Shown here one piece after another: positions 1-10,593 of a DNA stretch of 64,000 nt. The notes beneath the pieces were generated by a model, which saw only the letters and a program-made list of their open reading frames with translations, was not told where the DNA came from and searched no databases. A program made the translations under genes and the position numbers. The DNA is from Drosophila miranda. Lineage: Eukaryota > Arthropoda > Insecta > Diptera > Drosophilidae. The stretch lies in assembly GCF_003369915.1 (NCBI RefSeq), contig NC_046677.1, positions 24,880,913 through 24,944,912 of the forward strand, in the 5' to 3' direction. Positions within the stretch are counted from its first letter, which is position 1. Every line of letters starts with the position of its first letter.

Positions 1-1398
1 CAAAAAAACGAGAAACGGTTACATTTATAACTGGGGAAAATATCCTTGATCCTTGAGAAGGACTCCATCAAATCAAGGAATTTCTTACGGTCACAGGAAG
101 CCATAGCACGCCCAGATCGGGCTATAAATACCTTAGAGAGCTAAATATGTATATCTGGGCATGTTGTAGTCCTTGTGCAAGGATCAAGCATATTGTTTTC
201 GGATCACAGGAAGCAATGGCATGCCCAGATTGACCCTGAAATAACTGAGAAAACAAGCTAAATAGGGCTGGAGGAACTATCCTTGATCCCTGATCCTTGA
301 TCCGTGATCCAGGAATCCGTGGCACGCCAGGTTCGGCCCACGAATAACCGAGAAACCGAAATATTTATAGCGGGGGAAATTTTCGTTGATCCTTGATAAG
401 GACATCCATTAAATCAAGGATATTTTTCGGTCACAGGAAGATGTGGCACGCCAGAATAGGCCTACAAATAGCGGAGTTACGGACTATTATTGTTTAATAA
501 AAAAAATAGTTGTTGTTGTACAACAACAACCCTCAGAATAGCGGCCACACAAAAAACAGAAAACGAGAATTTCAGGTCTGGGATACCAGGCGAACAGAAA
601 TCAGCAGAAGGTCGCTGGGTTTTTTTTTTAATTTTTAAAATTTTCAACCGTTTTTCGCACCCCAAAAGTATGCAACAAATTCCCCACATATGGTGATAAC
701 TAAATCAGAATCAAGCAATGCTGTTGCATACTTTTGGGGTGCGAAAAACGGTTGAAAATTTTAAAAATTAAAAAAAAAACCCAGCGACCTTCTGCTGATT
801 TCTGTTCGCCTGGTATCCCAGACCTGAAATTCTCGTTTTCTGTTTTTTGTGTGGCCGCTATTCTGAGGGTTGTTGTTGTACAACAACAACTATTTTTTTT
901 ATTAAACAATAATAGTCCGTAACTCCGCTATTTGTAGGCCTATTCTGGCGTGCCACATCTTCCTGTGACCGAAAAATATCCTTGATTTAATGGATGTCCT
1001 TATCAAGGATCAACGAAAATTTCCCCCGCTATAAATATTTCGGTTTCTCGGTTATTCGTGGGCCGAACCTGGCGTGCCACGGATTCCTGGATCACGGATC
1101 AAGGATCAGGGATCAAGGATAGTTCCTCCAGCCCTATTTAGCTTGTTTTCTCAGTTATTTCAGGGTCAATCTGGGCATGCCATTGCTTCCTGTGATCCGA
1201 AAACAATATGCTTGATCCTTGCACAAGGACTACAACATGCCCAGATATACATATTTAGCTCTCTAAGGTATTTATAGCCCGATCTGGGCGTGCTATGGCT
1301 TCCTGTGACCGTAAGAAATTCCTTGATTTGATGGAGTCCTTCTCAAGGATCAAGGATATTTTCCCCAGTTATAAATGTAACCGTTTCTCGTTTTTTTG
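1..1398. repeat. Long near-perfect inverted repeat (hairpin-forming element)
   Basis: Positions 1-677 are the reverse complement of 722-1398, with every tested pair summing to 1399; the spacer is only 44 bp (678-721). Short reading frames in the two arms (for example 122-325 minus and 1074-1277 plus) give identical proteins, so arm identity is close to 100%. Each arm holds about four diverged units of roughly 110 bp, recognisable by a GGCACGCC/GCATGCCC core at about 106, 219, 322 and 446, an adjacent TCACAGGAAG, and CCTTGATCC runs. A 22-bp perfect palindrome built from GTTGTT and AACAAC (509-530) is mirrored at 869-890. The left arm touches the window edge, so the true length is unknown. No transposase, reverse transcriptase or target-site duplication is visible. 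It could be a foldback element, a hairpin-RNA locus, or a palindromic assembly error. Confidence 0.93.
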
Positions 1399-1505
1399 TG
1401 GGCCTATTCGTGATCTGAAAATATCCTTAATGAAGTCCTTACCCATGATCAAGGATATTTTTTCCCAGATTTCCCAGATAGAGAAACGAAGAAAAAATGT
1501 TTGAT
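1399..1505. repeat. Further diverged copy of the hairpin sub-repeat
   Basis: Immediately right of the inverted repeat, the sequence continues with the same vocabulary as the arms: GGGCCTATTCGTGATC, AAATATCCTTAATGAAGTCC, ATGATCAAGGATATTTT and GAGAAACG. This reads as one more degenerate unit outside the paired region. Whether a matching unit lies left of position 1 cannot be seen. Confidence 0.5.
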
Positions 1506-1749
1506 AATTTTGTTTATTATAATCAAAAGGACTTTTTGACACAAGCTGAATTACAGATAGGATTGTTACTCTATATTCTATTCTATATACATATATTCTA
1601 TATTCTATTCATCCTGTATGAGTCCTGATTCAGCGGTGGAAAGCACCAACTGCCCGGCGAGCGGCGAACGTACGAGCGTCCTGGATGGCATGGATTCTGG
1701 GGGGTTCCTTCACGGTTAAAATGTCCTCTGACCAGCGATTTTATGATCT

Positions 1750-1780
1750 GGGGGGGGGGGCTGGGATCTGGGGGCCTGGG
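1750..1780 (+). other. G-run with G-quadruplex potential
   Basis: Eleven consecutive G residues (1750-1760) are followed by GGG, GGGGG and GGG tracts separated by short loops. Four G-tracts in 31 bases satisfy the usual quadruplex pattern. The 11-G homopolymer may also be length-uncertain in an assembly. No gene context is evident. Confidence 0.45.
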
Positions 1781-2139
1781 AACTGAAAAGTATACAGCGT
1801 GTAAGGCAAGGTAAGATAGTACTAGGAAGAATATGGATTCACTTACCCTTCCACTTGTAGTCGGTGAAATATTTGTGCTTCAGATTCAAAAACTACGACA
1901 TTTTCATCTCGAGCAGCTGCTTGTCCGTCCGGGCGAGGATAAGCTTGATTTGTTCGTCCACTTGATGGTTAACTGGGAGAGGAGGTCTTTCTCCGATCCG
2001 GCCCAGCTTGGCCCAGATACAGCGCCCAAGTCCTTTGGCTGAGCAAATAATTAAAATACTGGTTTATTCCTTACGCTGAAATTGTAAATCTAAATTTCCC
2101 GATGGTTACATCATTATTTTTTGCGAAATTCGTGAAAAA

Positions 2140-2260
2140 ATGGATGTCCTTTTTTCCGATGGCAGTCGACTAGCAGGACTCTCCCGATCACGGACAGACA
2201 TGCCACGCCCCGATCGGCCGCTGGGTAGCCGAGATATAGTCTACAGAAAAACCAGTGTTT
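2140..2260. repeat. Solo diverged copy of the hairpin sub-repeat
   Basis: This stretch repeats the arm vocabulary: TGGATGTCCTT, GATCACGGA, ATGCCACGCC, GATCGGCC, and GTAGCCGAGATATA in place of ATAACCGAGAAA. It lies about 700 bp outside the inverted repeat, suggesting the ~110-bp unit was dispersed locally before the palindrome formed. Confidence 0.45.
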
Positions 2261-2566
2261 TAATTATTTTCACAACCTCTTGGCTGTTGTGGGAGCTATT
2301 TCTCGATTAAATAGGTATAGAACGACACGAAGGACATTCTTTCTCAGGCTCGTGAGGATCCAAAATGTCGTCGAATGATTAAATCTAATCAATCAATTAT
2401 ATTTTTTTAGGAGTAGAGTGTTTTGTATTCTTCGGAAAATCTAATGGTATGGCAATGCGTCTACAATACATGGGAATTTATATATTTATCTCTTACCGAT
2501 CGTTTGGACAGGACTCATTAGGAGCAGTAGATGAACATTCGATTGTTTAATATACATATAGTATTG

Positions 2567-2594
2567 TTTATTAGGCATACATTATGCGTTTATT
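2567..2594 (-). terminator. Candidate polyadenylation signals of the peroxidase gene
   Basis: On the minus strand AATAAA occurs at 2572-2567 and again at 2594-2589, about 380-400 bp downstream of the peroxidase stop codon at 2970. The 375 bases between are A+T-rich, hold no other convincing gene and fit a 3' UTR. The signal used was chosen only by position and hexamer match. Confidence 0.4.
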
Positions 2595-2969
2595 GTACAT
2601 ACACATATGTTTAGTTGTAAAATAGCAAAACACACATACACGAGTACAAATGCTTGTGAATTAGTTTGTTTTCATTCGCTTATAATTATTTGAGAGCCTA
2701 AAGAGAATTTAACTAAATGGCGAATGCATGCTGCAATTGCCTGATGATGGGACCGAGCAGGGTGTTTTGTATTTTTCGGGGTGTACATACGGAACAAGCT
2801 AGAGTATATATGTATGTATGTATATCTCGTACGTGCATTGGACAAGTCTTTAGGTAAGCAAACATCAAAAGAAACTTATGTACAAGCGCAAGAGTTATTT
2901 ACAAAATGCGCAATTATTTATCGATCCGGGATGCTCCTTCCTCACTGTCTGCCTTCTTTCATTTTTCAC

Positions 2970-5900
2970 TTACAAGGAAGCAATGAATGGCGTTAGATCG
3001 GGGAACTTGAAGAGGTTCTGGTTGCGCGAACGGGTGACGCGAGGCTGGGCCTGTCCCTGGCGCTGCTGGGGATTGAAACCGCTGGCCTGCTGGCCGGTCA
3101 AATAAATGCCGCACTGAGAGTTGCAGACCTCATCGCGAAGAATAGCCTCCTTGGGCCACTGACGGATCAATTGGCCGCAGTCCGTGATACGCAAAGAGGC
3201 ACATTGAGCCTGAAATGGTACATAGAACAAGGATATGATCAGTAAAATTATCATATCTATGGATATTTCCTGAGCTTACCCCTTCTGAAGAGCACACGCA
3301 GCTTGTGCAGGGCGATGGGAAGGCAGATTCACCCACACGCACATTGCGGCTTCCAATCTGACAGCCCTGGACATTTTCACGCCAGGCATTCAAGTCAATC
3401 TGAGGCATAGAAGCACAGGGCACTCGTGGATTCCTATAGAAATCAAGAAAAAACAATGAATTTCACATCTTATTAAAGATCTAAAGGATGTCTAATGTAA
3501 ACTTACAAGAAATTGCTGGGCAAGTCGAAGGCAGCACGCTGCATGTCGCCGGTAATCTCCAGGTTCTCGCACACGATCTTGGCCAGAGTCACCTTACGGA
3601 TCTCAGCCAGCTGAGCTTCCGTAAACTTTACCTCCGGAGCCTGGTTCTCATACCAGAAGCGATCGCATTTGCGCAGCTGCCTGAACTGAATGCCAATGAT
3701 GCAGGCCAAGGTGGGGCCCACGAGGCCACCCTGCAGCGGACGCTCTGTCATGGCACCGGGGAATAGATCAATGTCGTCAACGCTGGCATAGACCTTCTGG
3801 AAGCGGCTGATCACTTCGGTGGGTATTTCGCGGCTCAGATCGTTCCAGTTGGTGGCACGTTTCAGGTTGCACAGAGCGCGATAGTTGTTGTACGATGGAA
3901 TGCCATGGTCGCGAGCTAAAGAGTAAAGAGTTTGGAGGTTTTGTTTAGTTTGAATCTCACATGAAAATCGTCATGCAGCGGCTTACCTCTCTGAATGTTC
4001 AGGGCAACCAGATCAATACCAGAGAATGGAATCTTGCGGTCCTCGAACAGATGGTTGGTCACCTCGCCAGTGATGAATTGATCTAAGGTCTCCATGGGTG
4101 TGGCCACCAAGCCACGGAGGATCTCATCGATGAGGCCGGGCTGCAGCAGGGCATCCATGCGGAAAAAGCCATCGCGGAGCAGCAGGGGAGGATCCACGGG
4201 CTGGTGCTGGACACTCAACCGTGGAATATGCGGACGCAGCAGAGAGTGTCCAATGCGGAAGGCAGCGGCAGCAAATTCATTGAACACAATAGGGCTGCAG
4301 GAGGGATTGTAGTCCTTGTAGTAGCCCTGCGGCAGGAGCTTCAGTCCGTACAGATTGACAGCGTTCCAGCTGAGGATGCGGGGCAGGAACTCATTGAACA
4401 CGATATGCTGCACCTGGGCACTGACAATACGACGCGTATGGTGGTACAGCTGTTCGCCGTTCCAGTGAGGATTCACGCCACGCAGTCCCTCCACAATGCG
4501 ATTGTGCTCGCGCAGGAAGGCGGTGTGCATGGCCGTGAGTCCTGGCTGCTCGGAGGCACGATCGTCCCCACCAATGAAGCAGAGGCCGCTGCGGGACTTG
4601 CACTCGGGATGAGAGTTCGATTGGGGCAGCAGTTCCTTTCCGCGAATCGGATGCACAGTGCTGTTCATGCGGCCGGAGAAGCCACGCAGCTTGTTTGAAA
4701 CGCAAGTCGATTCGCCATACACCATCGAGGCGTCCAGGAAGTGGGTGTTCTGGTTGATCTGGTCACGGGGTCCCAGCGACTGTTGGCCCGGCAGCGATCT
4801 CATCGAGGGGAAGCAGAAGCGCTCACCGCTCGTCACATTCACCTCGGGGTAGTAGAAGTCGCCGGCGGGAACTGGGAAGGGATTGCACTCGGGATGCACC
4901 GTCTGGCGGGAGTTGCAAGAGCGGCAGCTGGGGATGGACTCGTGGAAACCCTTGTGAATGGGCGTCAGGGTCAGATCGTGATCCACAAACTGGGCAAACT
5001 GCATCACCATCAGGGAGTAGCGTGTGTGCAAGTTGGAGATATCCGGGTGAATCGTGGTCGAAATGGTACGCGGATTGGGCAGAGGCGTTCCAGTCACGCC
5101 CGTCACGCGGGGCGCAGAGATGCCGTCCTCGTACTGGGCGGGCAGCAGACGCGAGAAGGTCGTCAGCGACTTGCCCCAGTTGGGATTACGCAGATTGTTG
5201 CAGCGGCCGGACAAGGTGCGGAACGGAGAGTTGGCATCGCACTGCTGGGTGGGCTCTGGACAAGTGTCCAGGTGCTTCTGGGCCCCACCAATCAATCCAC
5301 TAATGTCCACCGTTTGTAGGGTGTCTGTCAGCTCGTTCCGGTTGAAGGCATTCTGATTGGGATTGAAGATCTGACGTTTGCGCCTGGTAATGTGGTTCAG
5401 GGTCTTCACAATCTCATTGGAAGCCAGCTCGAAAATCAGCGAGGAGTTGGCCATGTTCAAGGCAGCCAGATTGGCCTTGCTGAACGAGGCGGCTGTGCCA
5501 TCGGGGGAACGGGCGCTGATGCCACCCCCTGTGGGAGTAAGGAGAGTCGCTGATTAGTTTTATTCTTTAGACAGAGACTAGGCTTCAACGTACTTGTACG
5601 CCACACTTCGTATTCGAAGCGTCTGCGCTCTTCCAGTTCCAGCTTGGCGCGCTCCACGGCAGCTTCAATGAGCTCGGGACTCAGTTCGGCGATGGCTTCC
5701 TTGGTCTCTGGCTCCACTTCCACATGCTCCACATGCACTTCATCCTCGGCATTCGACTGCCAGGGTTTCATGTCGAATTTGGGCAGTTGGGCGCAGTCCA
5801 GGACAGAGTTCCTGAAGGAGAGAAACAAGAGTTCCAGAGAGAGGATCCAATTTAGAAGCAGGAGTCTTGTACTCACAGATAGTTATCCTCTAGGATGAAG

Positions 5901-8900
5901 GCCTTGGACTGGGCTGTGCTCACTTGATGGGAGCCGCACAGCAGACCCGACAGCGACGTCTGACGAATGCTCTTCAGTTGCTCCAAGGAGAAGGATGAAG
6001 GCGGGATCTCGTTCTCATACCAGAAGCGATCAGTTTGCTTGATTTTCTCGAATTGCAGGGTCAACAGGCAGCTGATGGTCGGGCCAAAGAGCGCTCCAAC
6101 AGCAGGCTCCTCCAGGAGAGCGCCCACCAACAGATCCACATCTTCAGCATTTCTAAAAGGCAGAACCAATTAGATTAAAAAGGAATCCTTGGTAGAACTT
6201 TAAGTGCAGCAACGTACTGGTAAATGTCACGCAAATTGGTGATGTACTCCTCCGGAATGTTGGTCACTTGCGAGAGGGTGTCAAAGGTCACATTGGCACC
6301 GCCCTGATCGGCATAGCGACGCTCACAGATGTCCAGAGCATGGACATACGAGGCCACACCATGATCCCGGCCACGATGCACGGCCAAGGCCAGCTCGGAC
6401 CAACCCTCGGCATTGATTTGGCTTGGGACCAGAGACTTCTGGAGGGCGGCAATCGACAGCAGCTCGTGGGCGGACATCTTCTTGGCCAGCATCTCGGGGG
6501 GATACAGGCTCCAGAAGGCGGGCATGGCACTGGTGGCAAACTCGTTGTAGATGCCACCGCGCACGGAGCTCGAGTAGTTGGAGGAATGCTTCTCGGCCGT
6601 CAGTCTCAGACCCTCCTTGGCAGTTGTCTCCTGTCCCAGGACCAGAGGCAAGAACTCGTTGTAGGTAATGTGCTGGATGGTGGCCGTGATGATGCGTCTG
6701 GCCTCCAGGAAGACATCCTCCTCGGACCACTCCGGATTGATGTGCGCCAACTGCTCGCCAATGTTGTTGTGCTGCTGCAGCAGAGCCCGATGCAGGGCTC
6801 CCGTGGCACCAGCCACCTGGCAGTAGCGGCAGGACTCCACCTTGACTCCGCCACTGATGTAGGTGCGCAGCTGATCGAATTCGTGCCGAGTGGATCCGTA
6901 CAGACCGGAGCCGTCGATGTATGCCGAGGCAATGTTCATCTGCTGGCGCGTGTCTGTAGAAAAAGATGATCCGATCCATCAGATGTCTGTCATGGATTTG
7001 ATTTGATCTTCACTTACGTTTCTGGCACGCCTCCGAGTCGAATCCTGGCGCCGATCGCTTGTACTCCTTGCAGTCCGGACCAGCCCTCACAAAGCATTGC
7101 TGCAGCTCGCTGGGATCCTTCACGGCCGCCTCTCGCTCGCAGCACTTGCCACTGATGGGCAGCTGTCCCACCTCGTACAGATCGTTGGCCAGCAGCTGGC
7201 CCCAGGCCGGCAACATGGCAGTGATGTGCGGATGCCGCAGCTCGCTCTCCACGTGGCGCTGCAGTTGCTCGATCACCAGCTCCGCATCGGGCAGAGCATG
7301 AGTGCCGCGCGAGCTGCGCGGCTGGCTAACGCCATCGGCATAGTCGGCCTCGAGCAGGCGCTGGAAGATGTCGCCGCGGGCGCCCCACTTGCGATGCGAC
7401 ACATTGTTGCACTCGCCAGTGGGCTGGCGGTACTTGCTCGGTGGACACACATCGTACTCGCCGGCCACACTAGCCTCGCCGCTCGGGTCGGCATTGCATT
7501 GGGTCAGCGAGCGGGCACTTTCCGAATGCAGGGCATTGATGGCCCCATTCTCGAGGTCCTCGGGTATCCGTAGCGTCAGGCTAGGGGCACTGAGGCACCT
7601 GGAAAACAAGAGGAGAATGGGATTAAGCTTCAGTCAAAATCATAATAAGTATCCAAACAGATAACAATACATCATCAAATTCCATTAATTATTCAAAATC
7701 AACAAACAATATCGTAGGTATCACTTCCTTAGTCAGTAAACAATAGCCTCTGGTAGTAGTTTTCACACTCGATCGTAGTAGCAAACATTTCTGTAGAATG
7801 CGCTGATTCACGCCTCAGATTCAAATCTGCCATTCGGCAGAGTATTTCCTTGAACTTCTTGCTTACTCATTCTCGTAATTGCTATCCTGCTGGCTTTACC
7901 CACCATCTTGAGCTTGGTGTTTTTCCTACTTTTGTCTGTTATCATATTGTAATTTGGTTTACCCCAAAAGCTTAAGATATATTCCTCGTGCTGTTAATTT
8001 GCCGCAACGTCTCCCGTTTCATTCATTCATTCATTGGTGCATTTTCCGGCATTTAATTGCCAGTTTTCTCACATCGCCATCGTTTGCTCACTTTTGATTA
8101 ATAATTAAATGAGGCTCATGCCTGAACGAAATCCGAAAACTGAACGGCAAAAAAAAACTATGAATATAAATCTTTATAGATGTGCGAGAGTACGAGTATA
8201 TGGGAGGGGGTCTATAGTCTGGCTCCAAGCAATTCTGGCTAACCGGATATGAGAAACCGTCTGTCGAACTAATCAATTTCAAATTATGAACAATGACGGC
8301 GTCACCGTTCGAGTGCCCCCAAAAGGCTTTGACTGCTTCACTGAATGCCTGATTGACTGACTGACAGACTGACTGACTGACTGCTTGGCCTGTCATTATG
8401 GGTTCTCTTCTATAGATTTTGGCCAGCCACTACGACACACGTGATGAAGTTTCTTTTGTGCGAGTGCTCGTACTTCCATTGACATTAATTTGCAATTTTA
8501 TGCTTGAGGTAAAAACTGAAAGATTATGCAACAATCTCTATGCAGCAATCTGTTGGGGGCTTGAGACTTGAGGCTGGATGTGGGCGTAGAAGATCCGCTT
8601 TAGAACCTGCCTAATGAGCTCATTCCAGTGCCCCACCGCCGGACGACCCTCCTAACATACTGGCGTACATAAATATTCCGAATCTTTTGACGCAAAACTG
8701 ATATCGAAATATATTTAAGCCCGCATCCAGCTGCTGCTCTACTGGTTTCTTATTTAATTAGTTTTGTTTTTACTGCTCTTTTTTGAGTTTTCTGCTAAAA
8801 ACATATATGTATTTTGTTTAGCACTCAATTAAGAGTTGAACGTCATTTGTGGTATTTCGTTGGGGTGTTTGAGCGATTTATTCAAGGTTGCTTTTTATGT

Positions 8901-10511
8901 CTACTGTTATATTTTGGCATTTATCTTTTAAGTCACCGATAGAGCTGGAATTTTGCTCTTTCAAATATCTAGCTTTAATTTACGATCTTGTAGCAACGGT
9001 TCAAGAGCCACATAAATCAATTTTGTAGCGAAAGGGAGCTATAGGAAATGTTCCAACGAATGAGTTTTCGATGGTGTATATTTATTTACATAACCATATG
9101 GAATTTAAAGGCACAGAAATGCAAAAACTACTTGTACCAAGGCTGCCAATCAATATCATTGAATCTCCTATATCATTATGGATACCATTTCATGGATGGG
9201 TTTTCCACGGAATCTATGCCAATGGAACACCCCCTAAAATACACTTGGCATTACATTACAAAATTCCCCCATTCGATTATCGAACAGTTCTTGCCCAAAA
9301 GAAAGGCCTGCCATATAACAGATTACCCAAAAATATAAATCGCAATGCGATTACCCATTAAACACCTTTGCCAGGTGCGTGGCGGCTGCCCATTGGGGCC
9401 AGTCGATGCCATTGGCCAATCCAGACAGCAGACGGCAATTGCCAATTGGCCCACTGAAGTAATATATTGCCAGGCACGCGGTAATCGGATTTTATTTGTA
9501 CTTTTGCAGAACTTGACTGCCGTCACACGTCGCCGCGAAAAATTTACAAATTGGAAAACTGAACTGAAACTGAAAGCGAAAGCCCAGACAAGTGGAATCG
9601 AGGAGGAGCTCTCTGCTCTCGCAATTTACATTTGTTGGTTTATGGTTTTTTTTCTGGGGCTTGGGGCGGGTCCGGGAGGGTCTGTTCGTCTGGTATTTAT
9701 GTCACCCGCCAGTAAACCTAAAATGCAAAAATGTGTGTCATCGGTGGATCGGTAGGCATCCCATAAAAGCAAACAAAAACGAAACCGCAAATAGAAATGC
9801 ACGGCGCATGCGGCGTATACGTTATTTAACAGCATTATGACACCAATAGTTATCATTTCTTCTTTGCTGTTTGTTGTTTGCTGTTTATTGTTTGTTGCTG
9901 TATTTCAATTTTTTTTTTAACAATTAAATAAATCAAACTTTGAAAAGGAAAGTTTTCTTTGTCACAATCCATCTGTTGGGAGTTGCTTAACATTAAACGG
10001 AAGCAGAGCTTCGTTTGAGCCTCACATTTCGGGGAATTTGTTGGAATGTGATCTTCTCCACTTACTCATGGGGAAATTCTTGAAATTATCAGCGGTTTCT
10101 TGAACTTTTTTCCATCAAAAAAGGTGACGGAAACAGCCGGGCCGAGGCAGAGGCGAGTATGGAAATCTGTGATCCCAAAAAGGAGAGTTCATGTTTGGGG
10201 GATTATACCTCATAAAAATTGCACTTGATTATCGGTCAGATCTAAACCTGATTCGAGGTGATTTCAACGTCCATAAAGTGTTCGGTGTTCGGACACTTAT
10301 GATTGGTTTTTGAGTGAGTGATTTGATTTAATATAAAAAAATACAGAAATAAAAAACCCCTCCGCATTGTAAGCGAATGAATGCAGGAAGGGGGGAGTAT
10401 TTGCATTTTGTTTACAGCATTTTTACAATCGAATCAGTTAGTCATAAGTCGCATCGATCACCAATTACGGAACACGTGAGGCAGGAACAGTAAAAATACC
10501 AAATGGCACAT
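2970..10511 (-). CDS. Tandem two-domain animal haem peroxidase (CG10211-type)
   Basis: Secreted haem peroxidase of the peroxinectin/chorion-peroxidase family. Exons: 7598-7018, 6953-6218, 6152-5877, 5811-5594, 5528-3987, 3915-3507, 3433-3280 and 3209-2970, all with GT-AG borders and matching phases. A candidate signal-peptide exon, 10511-10462, has the required phase and gives 1,401 residues in all. Domain 1 (about residues 60-550) has the fold signature (ECNN...WG, YADGVSQPR, GRDHG), but the distal DH is AN, the RxxE motif is missing and the proximal His is Trp, so it should not bind haem normally. An acidic helical linker and an RRKR site (5374-5385) follow. Domain 2 (about 680-1290) is intact: FVDHDL (distal His at 4978-4980), DRASEQ, RIGHS (proximal His at 4246-4248) and RARDHG. 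The C-terminal tail has several Cys residues and no membrane anchor. By analogy it would oxidise substrates with H2O2 outside the cell; the substrate is unknown. The gene and the eight downstream exons are secure; the first exon is tentative. Confidence 0.92.
7599..10461 (-). other. Putative first intron of the peroxidase gene
   Basis: The acceptor CAG at 7601-7599 follows a pyrimidine-rich run and is clear. The donor, TG|GTGATC at 10461, is a guess that depends on the candidate signal exon. Inside I see no coding exon. The sequence holds CATT repeats (8021-8036), a GACT-rich run (8350-8382) and A+T-rich DNA. Overlapping open frames near 9050-9360 lack codon-like composition or splice context. 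Confidence 0.35.
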
Positions 10512-10554
10512 GGTATGCAACAGGTCAAACCAGTCAAGAACCAGTCACTTGGGG

Positions 10555-10593
10555 CAAAGAGCTGACGAACGCGTGCCAGTCCTAAAAATAGTT
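10555..10593 (-). promoter_or_regulatory. Candidate TATA + Inr core promoter of the peroxidase gene
   Basis: On the minus strand a TATA-like CTATTTTTAG (10591-10582) lies about 28 bp upstream of an initiator TCAGCTC (10565-10559; +1 at about 10563). This is the normal Drosophila TATA-to-Inr spacing. The ATG of the proposed signal-peptide exon (10511) follows after about 50 bases. Both elements are imperfect and no transcript evidence is available. Confidence 0.35.

Noticed and set aside
477..922. Matching 68-70-residue frames in both arms of the inverted repeat
   Set aside because: They are identical only because the arms are identical; they are short, with no transposase or other domain signature.
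4204..5319. Plus-strand open frames of 164 and 192 residues
   Set aside because: Antisense shadows of the peroxidase domain 2 exon, which carries all family motifs.
6268..6979. Open frames of 233 residues (plus) and 218 residues (minus, other frame)
   Set aside because: Shadows of the peroxidase domain 1 exon; no motifs of their own.
9048..9361. Two overlapping 96-residue plus-strand frames
   Set aside because: No Kozak-like start, splice partner or domain; consistent with chance in A+T-rich DNA.
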